Assembly: GCF_030697375.1 (NCBI RefSeq)
Contig: NZ_JAUYQD010000044.1
Coordinates: 284,540 to 348,539 of the forward strand
Length of the DNA stretch: 64,000 nucleotides
Origin: Rhodoferax sp.
GTDB taxonomy: Bacteria; Pseudomonadota; Gammaproteobacteria; Burkholderiales; Burkholderiaceae_C
Direction of reading: 5' to 3'
Of the stretch, positions 54,620-63,564 are shown piece after piece. The number at the start of each line of letters is the position of its first letter. Positions within the stretch are counted from its first letter, which is position 1. Below the pieces are notes generated by a model. That model saw nothing but the letters and a program-made list of their open reading frames with translations, made no database searches and was not told where the DNA came from. Made by a program: the position numbers and the translations under genes.

Positions 54620-55852
54620 ATGAAGAAGCACCTCATTGCCCTTGCCATCGCGACATCGCTGGCCACACCCTGCGCATTTGCCGACGTTGAAGTGGGACCA
54701 TTCACCATCTATGGGACGCTGCAAACCGCCGTGGAATCCATCAATGTGGACAGCAACGGCGCCGTCCTCGCCAACACCGCGGTGAGCCAGACCCGCCTGG
54801 CGGATCAAACCTCCAAACTGGGTTTTAAAACCAAAGTCGATTTGGGCGAGGGCATGTTCGCGCTGGGCCAAATTGAAAGCCGCGCCTACCTGGGCAATAA
54901 CGGCAGCTCCTCCGACGACAAGGCCGAAATCGGTGGTCGCAATACCTTTTTGGGCCTGGGCAGCACGCATGCAGGTGTTGTGCGTTTAGGCCGCTATGAC
55001 AACGCGTACAAGCTGTCATTGAAACAAATGGGTGGGTTGACGGACAACCTCAATGACGCCAGCGGCGACACGGGAGACAAACAAATCCTCAACCGCCTGG
55101 GCGCACGCCAAGGCGACCTGATTGCCTATGAGTCGCCCAAATGGGGTGGTTTCACCGTCAACGCAAGCTACAACCTGGGCAAAGATTCAACGGGCTCCAT
55201 CAGTGGCGGCAAGGGTGATGACTTGGCAAAATTCACAGCCGCCACCGAACTGATGACACAGTTCGCGGCAGGTGTGGGCTACAAAGTGGGCGGTTTCAGC
55301 GTGGGCCTTGGCACCACTTCCGTCAACAATGCATCTTGGCAGTTGGACGGCGCCAGCAAAGCCGACGCCAAGAACTACAGGGGTGAACAAACCTTGCAGG
55401 CATGGCAAGTTGGCGCCAGCTACAGCATGGGCGACTTCCGGGTGGGTGTGGTCACCGAACGCATCAACTCCAAACTGGCTGGAGGGTTCAAGCTAAGCAC
55501 CAGCGCAGCGGGCGCCATTGTTCAGGGCGCGGCGCTGGCTTTTGACCAGTACCAAACCACCCATGGCCTGGTTGGCGCTTACAAAAAAGGGCCTCTGAGT
55601 GTTGAGGCGCGTTACGCCATGGCTGACGAAGTCAGCGGAAGCGTCAATGGTGCGGCCGTCAAAACCGACACCGGCGCAACACAATGGGGCGTTGCGGTGG
55701 GATACCAGTTGCACAAAAATGTGCAGCTGGTGGGCTCGTATACCCGCGTGGACAACAAGAAAAACGCATCCTTCACCAGCGCATCCGGCTTTTCACTGGA
55801 CAAGGGTGTTGACCTGAGCCAGCTGGCACTGGGCGTGTCCGTAGCGTTCTAA
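54620..55852 (+). CDS. Outer-membrane porin (gram-negative porin family)
   Basis: 410 residues from the ATG at 54620, with a signal peptide (MKKHLIALAIATSLATPCAF, cut before ADVEV). It shows beta-strand periodicity, the strand start VEVGPFTIYGTLQTAVESIN, RNTFLGLGSTHAGVVRLGRY and the C-terminal outer-membrane signal ending in Phe (QLALGVSVAF). It is of the Burkholderiales Porin_4 type. The frame continues upstream to 54455 without a start signal. An intrinsic terminator follows. Confidence 0.9.
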   Translation: MKKHLIALAIATSLATPCAFADVEVGPFTIYGTLQTAVESINVDSNGAVLANTAVSQTRLADQTSKLGFKTKVDLGEGMFALGQIESRAYLGNNGSSSDDKAEIGGRNTFLGLGSTHAGVVRLGRYDNAYKLSLKQMGGLTDNLNDASGDTGDKQILNRLGARQGDLIAYESPKWGGFTVNASYNLGKDSTGSISGGKGDDLAKFTAATELMTQFAAGVGYKVGGFSVGLGTTSVNNASWQLDGASKADAKNYRGEQTLQAWQVGASYSMGDFRVGVVTERINSKLAGGFKLSTSAAGAIVQGAALAFDQYQTTHGLVGAYKKGPLSVEARYAMADEVSGSVNGAAVKTDTGATQWGVAVGYQLHKNVQLVGSYTRVDNKKNASFTSASGFSLDKGVDLSQLALGVSVAF

Positions 55853-55875
55853 TTCGCCAATTTCCAAGGTTTTAT

Positions 55876-55906
55876 ACGGCCACTCGCAAGGGTGGCCGTT
55901 TTTTTT
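55876..55906 (+). terminator. Rho-independent terminator after the porin gene
   Basis: ACGGCCAC (55876-55883) pairs with GTGGCCGT (55892-55899) around an 8-nt loop, followed by a run of T residues to 55906, 23 bp after the porin stop. The stem can also serve the converging ychJ transcript in part. Confidence 0.9.
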
Positions 55907-56339
55907 AGCGTGCATCGGGCGCTGACAGCACGCCATCCACGTAGCACCAACGCCCGCCCTCACGCACAAAACGGCTGCGCTCGTGCAGGCGCACGGCAGC
56001 TGCATTGGCGGGTTTTTGCCGGGCCACAAACTCCACCTCCGCATGGTCGGGATCGGCAGCGCTGGGCGGCAGGAAGCGACGCACCTCCAGCCCCAACCAT
56101 TTCACACCAGCCTCAAATTCGATGGTGGCAGGCCGTGTGCTTGGGTGCCAAGTGCGTAGCAAATACGGCGCTCGCTCCAGCACAAACGCGCAGTAACGCG
56201 AGCGCATCAGACACTCGGCGTCGGGCGCGGGCACATCGGCTTCCAGCCATTGCGCACAACATTGCCCATAGGCCATTGGCCGCGCTTTGGAATTGAGGCG
56301 CCCGCAGGGGCAAGGACTGGAAAGACTGATGCCCGTCAT
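55905..56339 (-). CDS. ychJ: YchJ-family protein (UPF0225)
   Basis: 144 residues from the ATG at 56339. CPCGRLNSKARPMAYGQCCA is the SEC-C-like zinc motif start (CxC...CC) and RSRYCAFVLERAPYLLRTWH the conserved middle; WCYVDGVLS ends the domain. YchJ proteins are of unknown role. The start overlaps the rhodanese stop by 4 bp, indicating coupled translation. The 3' end nearly touches the porin terminator. Confidence 0.87.
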   Translation of the reverse strand: MTGISLSSPCPCGRLNSKARPMAYGQCCAQWLEADVPAPDAECLMRSRYCAFVLERAPYLLRTWHPSTRPATIEFEAGVKWLGLEVRRFLPPSAADPDHAEVEFVARQKPANAAAVRLHERSRFVREGGRWCYVDGVLSAPDAR

Positions 56340-56758
56340 GCCTTGCCAGTGCGCCGTGCTTTTTGCGCTTCCAGCGTTTCGGTGGGGCCACCCTGCTGGA
56401 CCCACTCAGCGTAGCCGCCGTCGATATGGGCCACATTGGTCATGCCCATGTCCTGCAGGGTTTTGGCCGCCAGGGCGCTGCGCCAGCCCGCGCCGCAAAA
56501 CAGGATGAACTCTTTGGACTCGTCCGCAAACAACTTCTTGTGGTACGGCGACTGGGGGTCCACCCAGAATTCGAGCATGCCGCGCGGGGCATGAAATGCC
56601 CCCACGACCGTGCCCTCCGCCAGTTCACGGATGTCGCGGATATCGACTATTTGCACGCCGGGGTCGGCAAGGCGCGCCTGCACCTGCGCAGGAGAGTAAG
56701 TGGTGACCTGCGCCATGGCCTCATCGACGAGGGCGCGGAATCCTTTGGTGATGGGCAT
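56336..56758 (-). CDS. Rhodanese-like sulfurtransferase
   Basis: 140 residues, single rhodanese domain. VQIVDIRDIRELAEGTVVGA, APRGMLEFWVDPQS, and the catalytic Cys loop FILFCGAGWRSALAAKTLQD (Cys88) are plain. DMGMTNVAHIDGGYAEWVQQ is the final helix. It transfers sulfane sulfur; the acceptor is unknown. It is linked to ychJ by a 4-bp overlap, and the vapC-like gene lies 18 bp upstream on the same strand. Confidence 0.88.
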   Translation of the reverse strand: MPITKGFRALVDEAMAQVTTYSPAQVQARLADPGVQIVDIRDIRELAEGTVVGAFHAPRGMLEFWVDPQSPYHKKLFADESKEFILFCGAGWRSALAAKTLQDMGMTNVAHIDGGYAEWVQQGGPTETLEAQKARRTGKA

Positions 56759-56776
56759 AGGGGCTCCTTATATTCT

Positions 56777-57202
56777 TCAAACTACGTCAAACCAGTCCAC
56801 CCTGCGCAGCCCGTTGAGACCCATGAAGTCCCGCGTGTTGTGGGTGACCAGCGTCGTACCGTGGGCAATGGCAATGGCGGCAATCTGCCCATCCACAAAC
56901 GCCAGCGTCTGGCCAGACTGTTCCCGCTGCGTGCGCAACTCCGCATGGATGCGCGCCGACTGGGCATCGTAGGGCAGAACCGGCAATTGACCCACCACAT
57001 CCTGCACAAAGCGGCCCACGGCATCACGACGTTGTCCGGCGGGCATGCGCAGCCAGCCGTAGCGCAATTCGTGCCAGACCGGGGCGGCGATTGCCAGCTC
57101 CCCCTCATACCGGCGCAGGTTAGCCAAAACACCCGGATGCGGCACAGGCCGCGCCGCCTCGGACACCACATTGGTATCGAGCAGCCACGTTGCAGCGCTC
57201 AC
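56777..57202 (-). CDS. VapC/PIN-domain toxin
   Basis: 141 residues of the PIN nuclease family. The acidic residues of the metal site are in TWLLDTNVVSEAARP, APVWHELRYGWLRM, FVDGQIAAIAIAHGTTLVTH and NTRDFMGLNGLRRVDWF (D, E, D, D). This is a likely ribonuclease toxin. It overlaps the antitoxin gene by 4 bp. All key acids appear present. Confidence 0.88.
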   Translation of the reverse strand: MSAATWLLDTNVVSEAARPVPHPGVLANLRRYEGELAIAAPVWHELRYGWLRMPAGQRRDAVGRFVQDVVGQLPVLPYDAQSARIHAELRTQREQSGQTLAFVDGQIAAIAIAHGTTLVTHNTRDFMGLNGLRRVDWFDVV

Positions 57203-57480
57203 CAGGCAAAGCTCCGTGCAGCGTCGTTTTGGCGCACGTTGGCAAAAGGATCATCCTGCGGCTCACCTTGGCTGGGCACCAAATGCGCAGACCGCCACGC
57301 ATCCAGCCGCGCCCCAAACCCTGCCGCCTGATGGCTGAGCCCCTGGTACTGCTCGAACGACATCAACACGCCAGCCCCCTGGCCGCGCCGCGAAATCAGC
57401 ACAGGCTCATGCCCAGCCTCAACACTGCGCAACGCATCCGCCAAATGGGCGCGCGCCTCAGAAAATGGAAGTGTTTGCAT
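57199..57480 (-). CDS. Phd/YefM-type antitoxin
   Basis: 93 residues from the ATG at 57480. QTLPFSEARAHLADALRSVE and EPVLISRRGQGAGVLMSFEQ are the Phd/YefM pattern that binds the operator and neutralises the toxin. A longer frame runs to 57570, but an operator-like inverted repeat at 57493-57513 argues for the 57480 start. It couples to the PIN toxin by a 4-bp overlap. Confidence 0.82.
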   Translation of the reverse strand: MQTLPFSEARAHLADALRSVEAGHEPVLISRRGQGAGVLMSFEQYQGLSHQAAGFGARLDAWRSAHLVPSQGEPQDDPFANVRQNDAARSFAW

Positions 57481-57492
57481 CGTTTGCTTGAA

Positions 57493-57513
57493 ATGTACAA
57501 AATTAATGTACAT
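57493..57513. promoter_or_regulatory. Antitoxin operator
   Basis: ATGTACA (57493-57499) and TGTACAT (57507-57513) are exact inverted half-sites seven bases apart, 13 bp upstream of the antitoxin ATG, the usual position of a Phd-type autorepression site. Confidence 0.6.
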
Positions 57514-57653
57514 CATACATAAACCACCGAGGTTGAGAAACATTCCAGGGCAATCGCACCTACCCCGCATATTTCACACCAATGAGTAGGCAGTCCCGCC
57601 GTGAGGCACGTTGTTCATTGGTATCTGACGCCAATTGCAACCAAGGACCGCCA

Positions 57654-58095
57654 ATGCCAACCTGTACAGAAAAAATTCAGACCCCCAAGATCGAATTTGG
57701 CCGCGTAGGCAGGCGAGTCGTGCAGGGGTGTTTTGACGGCGGCAGCATGACCAGTTACGCCGGGGTCATGCTGCTGGGGGCCACTGACCGCAAGCTCGGG
57801 CTGATGCAGGCGGCGGCGCGCTGCATTGCCGATCCGCGCGACCCGCGTCTGGTCACACACGGTGTCGTGGACATGCTGCGCCAGCGCGTGTACGGCCTGG
57901 CAATGGGCTAGGAAGACCTGAACGACCACCAGGCACTGCGCCAGGACGTGGCCATGCAAACGGCCGTCGGGGTGAACAGCGATATCGCCAGCGCCCCCAC
58001 CCTGAGCCGCCTGGAGAAATGGGCCGATCGATCCACCGCATGGCGTGTGCACCAAGTGCTGGTGGAGCAGTTCATCGCCAGCTTCAAAGTAAACC
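57654..58095 (+). pseudogene. IS1380-family transposase, N-terminal remnant with nonsense codon
   Basis: From the ATG at 57654 the frame gives FGRVGRRVVQGCFDGGSMTS, RKLGLMQAAARCIADPRDPR and DMLRQRVYGLAMG, then TAG at 57909-57911 where IS1380 transposases have Trp. It continues in the same frame as EDLNDHQALRQDVAMQTAVG, SAPTLSRLEKWADRS and HQVLVEQFIASF up to about 58095, where it is cut. Only the first third of the family protein remains. Confidence 0.85.
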
Positions 58096-58132
58096 TCCTG
58101 TGCCGACCACCTTGCACCAGTTGCCGATTGGT

Positions 58133-58803
58133 TTATTGGAGCGCAGCCCCGTCGGGTTGCCAACGCGTAGGCAGCAACTCCTCAATACGGCTGTAGGGAT
58201 GCGTAGGTAGACGGGTCAATACATCGGTGAGATAGGCCAGCGGTTCAATGCCATTCATCTTGGACGTCTGGATCAAACTCATGATGTCGGCGGCGCGCGC
58301 GCCTGCAGCCAAACTGCCGCTGAAGAGCCAATTCTTGCGCCCCAGCGCCCAGGGTCGAATCTGGTTCTCAATGCGGTTGTGATCCATGGGCAATCGCCCA
58401 TCGTCAACGTAACGGACCAACGCCAGCCAGCGCTTGAGACAATAGTCAATCGCCTTGGCAGTGCCCGTGCCATCGGTGACCTGCTGGCGCTGGGCCAACA
58501 ACCAGGCATGCAGCGCCAATAACCGCGGCCTGGACTCTTGCTGCCTGCGCGCCGTGGCCAGTTTCACATCCAGACCCTCGTCGTGGATGGCGCGCTCAAC
58601 CCCGTACAAGGCCCCAATATGCGCCAGCGCCACCTCGGCCAGCGTGCTCTTGGCCGCCACATGCAGCTCAAAGAACTTTCTTCTGACATGCGCCCAGCAC
58701 CTCGATGATGCTCGGCGCATCGCTCTCATCCTTCGCCACTCCCGGCTCTGGCGTAAACAGCGCCTTGTACCCCACGTAATCGTCCACCACCAGGTGACCA
58801 CTC
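58133..58803 (-). pseudogene. IS66-family transposase, C-terminal remnant with frameshift
   Basis: The frame ending at 58133 gives CWAHVRRKFFELHVAAKSTL, RYVDDGRLPMDHNRIENQIR and RPWALGRKNWLFSGSLAAGA, typical IS66 (TnpC) C-terminal sequence. The frame above reads LVVDDYVGYKALF, the DDE site, in a different phase, so a frameshift lies near 58690. The N-terminal part is missing, and the remnant abuts the IS630 fragment at 58804. Confidence 0.85.
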
Positions 58804-59013
58804 CAACGCTGGGGCTTTACGCCGCAAAAGCCCATCAGGCAGCCCTACGAACAAAACCCCGAGGCGGTGCAGACCTGGCTGAAGGGCGCCGAAATCCATT
58901 GGGGGGATGAGACTGCCTTGGTCAACACCGATGTCCGCAGCAGAAGCTTTGTCCCGGCTGGCAAAACGCCCGTGGCAACTCAAGTTCGACACTTCCGGCA
59001 CGTAAGCCTATGA
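58804..59013 (+). pseudogene. IS630-family transposase fragment with internal deletion
   Basis: The + frame reads QRWGFTPQKPIRQPYEQNPE, AVQTWLKGAEIHWGDETALV and NTDVRSRSFVPAGKTPV. The usual 10-20 residues between VQ-WL and EIHWGDETA are lost. It is open to a TGA at 59011-59013, and only this middle piece, with its DDE aspartate, remains. Confidence 0.75.
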
Positions 59014-59043
59014 TTTCATTGAGAACGCGATCCAAAGCGTAGA

Positions 59044-60759
59044 CTACAAAACAGGTTTAACGAGGTCAGATGGGGTCGGTGGGGTCAAGTCCAGGGCTGC
59101 AAACATCGACTTTTGCGCCGGTGTAATTTCGGTCAATCCGGTGAGCGTTTTGCCATCGCTGGTCACAGCAGTTTGCTGATGGATGCGTTTGAGTTGTTCC
59201 AACAGCGTGGTGGGTGACTCAGAGCGTTTGGCGGCCTTGAGCCGCATGCGCATCACCCGGTACAGCACCAGCGCCATGAAGCACATCAACGCATGGGCGC
59301 GAATGCGCTGGGGCAGTCGGTGGTACACCGGGCCGATCTCGATGTCGGATTTGAGTATCCGAAACCCGCGCTCAATATCGGCCAGGCTTTTGTAGCGCTG
59401 CACCACCTCAGCCGCTGTGGCGTTGGTGTTGGTTACCAGCAGCAGCTTGCCGTCGAGCAACTCCAGGTAGCGTTTTTTCTCCTCGTCGATGGAGTAACTG
59501 AACAGATCCGCCTTCAAGTCCACTTGGATCACGTGCGCCATATGGGCGTCTTTGACTGCATGGTAAAAGCGCGCCTTGGTGCCCGAATCCGACATCGGAC
59601 GGCCTTTGCTTTGGTTCTTTTTGCCTGTGCGCTTGCTCTCGTCCTGCGCATCGAGTTTGACACTGCACTGCTGGCCCAATTCGAGCAATTCGGCAATCGT
59701 TTTGTCCCGTGCAGTGGTTCGTCTGGCTGCGGCCACTGGGTCGTGTGCCACCACCAGACGGCTGCCCTGCCACTGGGTCTCGGCGCACCATTCTTGCGTG
59801 CTGCTCTGCGCCTCGTGGAGCTTACCCAGATCATCGGCAAAGTCACCATAGCGTGCCGCCGGCACCGCCAGGATGTACTCCACCACCACGTCACGCCCGT
59901 CTTTTTCCAGTTGGGCCTGCAGTTTGCCAAGTTCTTCGATATTGGCCGTGCTGAGGAGTCCTCGGTCGGCAATGAGCACCACACGTCTGAGCGGGTAGCG
60001 CGCCAACAGTCCCCGAATCATGGGCAGCAGGGTTTTGGCCTCTGCCGTATTGCCCGGATGGACCTCGTGTGCAATAGGCAAGCCCTCGGCGGTTTGTACC
60101 AGCGACAACATGAATTGGCGCTCGATCAGGCCAGACTTGGCCATGCCATAGGCGCGCACATCGTCTTCGAGGTCGCTTTGGCCTGTGACTGCGACGGTGG
60201 TGAGGTCATAAAACACCACCGAGAGGTCTTCATCAATCAAGGGGCGCATGAGCGTGGCCAGCCGCTCGCCGAGTTTGTCGCTGTACTCATCAATCACGTC
60301 CATGGCGCGCAGCAGGTGTTGATGCTCAGAGACGGTACCAGAACCCGCTGGCAGGGCCACGGTTTCCAACCAGCGCAGCACGCCAAGTTTGCTGCCTGGA
60401 TCACACAAACGGTTCATGACCATCAGGCGCAGGCAGCCCAGTACATCGACTTGCGCCTTGGAGCGTCGCCAGGCCAGTGCTAGGTCGTCAAATCCCAGGG
60501 AGCGCCACAGTTCGGATAGAGCCCAGATGTCGCCCGCATGGCGGCTGTCGGTAAAACGCAGTCCATCAAGGGCAGAGCTTGCAGAAGCCAGCCCTCGGGC
60601 GCGTTGCAAAGAAGCAATCAAGGTATCGACTTCGCCGCCAGCTTCAAGGCGACCCAGGGTGCAGACGGTGCGCTGGCGAGGCTTGCCTTGCTCGTTGCGA
60701 AAGGACTCCACCAGTTGGGCGTAGCGTCGATTACCTGTTTGGGTGACCTTGATGAACAT
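59044..60759 (-). CDS. IS1634-like (IS4 superfamily) transposase, intact
   Basis: 571 residues. MFIKVTQTGNRRYAQLVESF, VVFYDLTTVAVTGQSDLEDD (first Asp of DDE), IADRGLLSTANIEELGKLQA (second Asp) and YKSLADIERGFRILKSDIEI with YREK-like Glu region show an IS1634/IS4-type transposase of full length (about 560-580). The frame has no defect. Terminal inverted repeats could not be located with confidence on either side, so the ends of the element are not set here. It is the only complete transposase in the window. Confidence 0.85.
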   Translation of the reverse strand: MFIKVTQTGNRRYAQLVESFRNEQGKPRQRTVCTLGRLEAGGEVDTLIASLQRARGLASASSALDGLRFTDSRHAGDIWALSELWRSLGFDDLALAWRRSKAQVDVLGCLRLMVMNRLCDPGSKLGVLRWLETVALPAGSGTVSEHQHLLRAMDVIDEYSDKLGERLATLMRPLIDEDLSVVFYDLTTVAVTGQSDLEDDVRAYGMAKSGLIERQFMLSLVQTAEGLPIAHEVHPGNTAEAKTLLPMIRGLLARYPLRRVVLIADRGLLSTANIEELGKLQAQLEKDGRDVVVEYILAVPAARYGDFADDLGKLHEAQSSTQEWCAETQWQGSRLVVAHDPVAAARRTTARDKTIAELLELGQQCSVKLDAQDESKRTGKKNQSKGRPMSDSGTKARFYHAVKDAHMAHVIQVDLKADLFSYSIDEEKKRYLELLDGKLLLVTNTNATAAEVVQRYKSLADIERGFRILKSDIEIGPVYHRLPQRIRAHALMCFMALVLYRVMRMRLKAAKRSESPTTLLEQLKRIHQQTAVTSDGKTLTGLTEITPAQKSMFAALDLTPPTPSDLVKPVL

Positions 60760-60879
60760 GGCGCAAAGTGTAGCCCAAATTGGGAACAGTGAAAACTACC
60801 ATAAAAGCAAAACGTGCCACTACACGTACTTTTCGATTTCAACCTTGGAAACGCTGTAAGTGCTTGAAATCATTGATCT

Positions 60880-61232
60880 GTGGGGCGGTGGCAATCAAAA
60901 AATCGGCGAAATAGTGTCGAAGAACTACACCACCGAGACCCAATCATCTGCCCCACCAAGGCCGCGCACAGGGCAATCACCAAGATGTCCATCATCAATT
61001 TAGGTGCGATTGCCTTGTATGTCGGCACTGATTGCACCAAAAAATGCACATAATCTCTGTCTGTGCCAATCTCCAAAAACTTGATCTCATAGCGCAACTC
61101 AATTTCAAGGCACATCTCCTTCAGCACCTCGCCCACCTGACCATCGAACACAACTCTCCTGTACTTCGCCGGAAACACCAAGCGATACAACAACACTGTG
61201 ACGTTGTTACCCTTGTGGATGTATTCGTTCAT
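60880..61232 (-). pseudogene. Chimera of an IS200-like TnpA start and an ISAs1-like fragment
   Basis: From the ATG at 61232 the frame gives NEYIHKGNNVTVLLYRLVFP, AKYRRVVFDGQVGEVLKEMC and FLEIGTDRDYVHFLVQSVPT, an IS200/IS605-type TnpA. The HUH metal motif is damaged (DYVHF in place of D-HVHF). After SVPTY the sequence changes to KLMMDILVIALCAALVG, the start of ISAs1-type transposases, with the next part in another frame. Two broken elements are fused. Confidence 0.7.
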
Positions 61233-61290
61233 CCACTCAAAATACCGCCCCAAGGGGCGGGGAATTTGCCCAAAGTAATTGAAATAAAAT

Positions 61291-63072
61291 CTATTTATCT
61301 CTTACAACTAGAATTCCAGGCAGGATTAAGCCATCGAGCCCTGAGTGAAGCATTGTATATAATGCTTCATCGAGGGTGTTAACCATTGGAGAGCCATGAA
61401 GATTAAGTGATGTATTTAATAATGCTCCAATTCCCGTTTTCTTTTCGAATGCTTTTAGCAGTGAATAGTATTCAGGGTTCGTGTCGGGGCCTACAAACTG
61501 AGCCCGAACAGTAAAATCATATGGATGTATAGCTGCCTTCAAATGCTCCCGGCAAATTGCTGTACTATCGAAGGCAATGGTCATGAATTCGGCAGTTGCA
61601 CCTTTCGGATTCACAATGTATTCAGGTCCGCGTTCTGCCAGAATTGATGGTGTGAATGGCATCCAGAAATCTCGAAATTTGATTTTTTCATTAATGTGCT
61701 TAAGATTCTCTATCTTTGATGGATTGCAGAGAATGGAGCGATTTCCCAAGGAACGGGCACCAAATTCCATAGCACCAACACATCGACCAAAAACATAATC
61801 ACCTGCGAGATAGTCAGCAATTAGTTCGTCAGTTGGATTTTCAAAAATTGAAAATCCAGTCATATCATTCTTTTGCAATACTGCCTTGCTGTCAGCAAGC
61901 GTATATTGCGGCCCCAAATAGGTATTCTTAATCGGCTCAGGAGGAATACCAAAATCCTCACAAAGGGCGTAAGCAGCACCTATACTTTGTGATTCATCTC
62001 CACCACTAGGCGGCACATGAAATTCCTTTACCGAATCCAGCCCCATAATCAATTTATTAGCCTTGATGTTCATGGAGAGACCACCGCTGTAGTAAAGTGC
62101 TTCAGCTCCAGTATGCTTCATCAGATTATCGATCCACTCTGAAATTAGATCTTCCACCCACATCTGCAGTCCAGCTGCGATACCGTCGAAGCGGATTCCT
62201 TCAAAAGCATCACGAAAGTAATAGTACATATCAGTTGGCTTTTCTTTCCACTTAAAGTCAAGCCCATCAACAACTAGTGTCCTTTTAAATATTTCGTATG
62301 CGGGCCGTGCAATATAGTCCTTTGCGTATGGGGCCAATCCCATTACCTTAAACTCATGCTCATTCGGTTTCATGCCTAACAATAGCGTAATCCACCGATA
62401 GACCCGAGCCATATTACACATATCCGTTCGGAAAAACTCCTTGATCTTTCCATTTTCGTATAAACTAGCAGTCGCATTGCAACCATCACCCCAACCGTCT
62501 GCCGTTACTATGAGGGACCGTCGTTGCGAACGTGGAGATGCGTAGAAAGCATATGCAGCGTGACCTCGATGATGATCCATTAGCACAACCTTTTCTTCCG
62601 ATATACCTAGGTGTTGCGCGACCGTGTTTTTTCGGACGGCGTTAAACGATTCAACCCATTGGGTCTCAGGGACAGTTTCAAGAAAGCTGTAGTTGTAATA
62701 TCCAGGGGGATTGGGGTTTGCAAACTTTGACTCCTTCGAAATGCGCTCCCAATAGTCAGATTGTTTCCCCTCAAGAATGGTGGGCTTCCAGTATTCACGC
62801 TGCTCGCGGACATAATCACTAATGGAATATGTTGATACCCGCTTCATTTTCATCTGAATCGGATCAGAGATCTTTCCTGCAAAGACCACCGCATCTATTT
62901 CATTACCTACAAGGCCAGCCATAGAAAGAACTGAATCAATTGATTTTCGAGGATATTCAGTATCATTTTTTACACCACTAAATCTTTCCTCTGCCACACA
63001 CGAAACGACCTTTCCATCAATAATTAAGGCTGCATTTGCATTGTGATCTTCATTAATTCCAAGTATTTTCAT
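61291..63072 (-). CDS. NodU/CmcH-family carbamoyltransferase
   Basis: 593 residues. MKILGINEDHNANAALIIDG is the family start; EKVVLMDHHRGHAAYAFYAS holds the metal-binding histidines, and SLIVTADGWGDGCNAT is the Kae1-like ATP site. EALYYSGGLSMNIKANKLIM, FGARSLGNRSILCNP and FTPSILAERGPEYIV belong to the C-terminal lobe; GALLNTSLNLHGSPMVNTLD is the acceptor region. It transfers a carbamoyl group to hydroxyls of sugars or natural products. The codons are far richer in A/T than the flanks and IS debris surrounds it, both signs of transfer. No sugar-pathway genes adjoin in the window. Confidence 0.88.
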   Translation of the reverse strand: MKILGINEDHNANAALIIDGKVVSCVAEERFSGVKNDTEYPRKSIDSVLSMAGLVGNEIDAVVFAGKISDPIQMKMKRVSTYSISDYVREQREYWKPTILEGKQSDYWERISKESKFANPNPPGYYNYSFLETVPETQWVESFNAVRKNTVAQHLGISEEKVVLMDHHRGHAAYAFYASPRSQRRSLIVTADGWGDGCNATASLYENGKIKEFFRTDMCNMARVYRWITLLLGMKPNEHEFKVMGLAPYAKDYIARPAYEIFKRTLVVDGLDFKWKEKPTDMYYYFRDAFEGIRFDGIAAGLQMWVEDLISEWIDNLMKHTGAEALYYSGGLSMNIKANKLIMGLDSVKEFHVPPSGGDESQSIGAAYALCEDFGIPPEPIKNTYLGPQYTLADSKAVLQKNDMTGFSIFENPTDELIADYLAGDYVFGRCVGAMEFGARSLGNRSILCNPSKIENLKHINEKIKFRDFWMPFTPSILAERGPEYIVNPKGATAEFMTIAFDSTAICREHLKAAIHPYDFTVRAQFVGPDTNPEYYSLLKAFEKKTGIGALLNTSLNLHGSPMVNTLDEALYTMLHSGLDGLILPGILVVRDK

Positions 63073-63145
63073 GTTATCTTTCCCGTATTACTGCATTAAA
63101 TTAACTATTCCGCTTAAATGCATGGCGTTGGTCATCTGCACCGTG

Positions 63146-63396
63146 CTAATTGTAATGTATGCCCGAATCGCTATCGGTCGCCCACTTGTTTCTCTTCAGC
63201 AATTGGCTCATTGACTGGATGCCTTCGCGCTTGAGCACCGGACCCAGGTGCGCATCTGACCGATATTCTTGGCAAAATCGTCACCGTAGGTCTTGCGTAG
63301 AGTCTCCACCTTCGTGTCGGTGCGCTTTCGCCGGATCTCGCCATTTTGATTACGCATGCGGTTGTCCAAACCCGTAGGGCAATGCTCTGTCACCAT
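63146..63396 (-). pseudogene. Frameshifted small conserved gene
   Basis: From 63396 the frame reads MRNQNGEIRRKRTDTKVETL, then RKTYGDDFAKNIGQM. Past the shift near DFAK another frame gives EYRSDAHLGPVLKREGIQSM, SQLLKRNKWATDSDSGI and ends at the TAG of 63146-63148. Together they match a small Burkholderiales protein (NGEIRRKR-DT...TLRKTYG-DFA...LGTVLK-EG). A one-base frameshift breaks it. The family has no known function. Confidence 0.6.
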
Positions 63397-63471
63397 GCTG
63401 ACGCTCCCAGATAAATCCTAAGATCGCTTTTCGCCGACACCTCGTATTCCAGTCAACACCGGTAGTGTCCC

Positions 63472-63545
63472 AATCGGGATAGGAGAAAGCCTCACGGCCT
63501 CCCCCTCCCACACCACCGGACATACGGGTCACGTATCCGGCGGTT
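63472..63545 (-). mobile_element. Group II intron 3' end (domains V and VI)
   Basis: On the minus strand, ACCGCCGGA pairs with TCCGGTGGT and TACG with CGTA around a short loop: domain V. Domain VI is GGGAGGGGAGGCC, loop GTGA, GGCTTTCTCCTATCCC with a bulged A, and the intron ends at CCCGAT (63472-63477). It directly follows the maturase remnant, as in bacterial group II introns. Confidence 0.72.
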
Positions 63546-63564
63546 CCTTGAAACTTCGTTGATC

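Noticed and set aside
59014..60880. Terminal inverted repeats of the IS1634-like element
   Set aside because: Candidate GTAG-started ends on both sides match too weakly, so element borders were not assigned.
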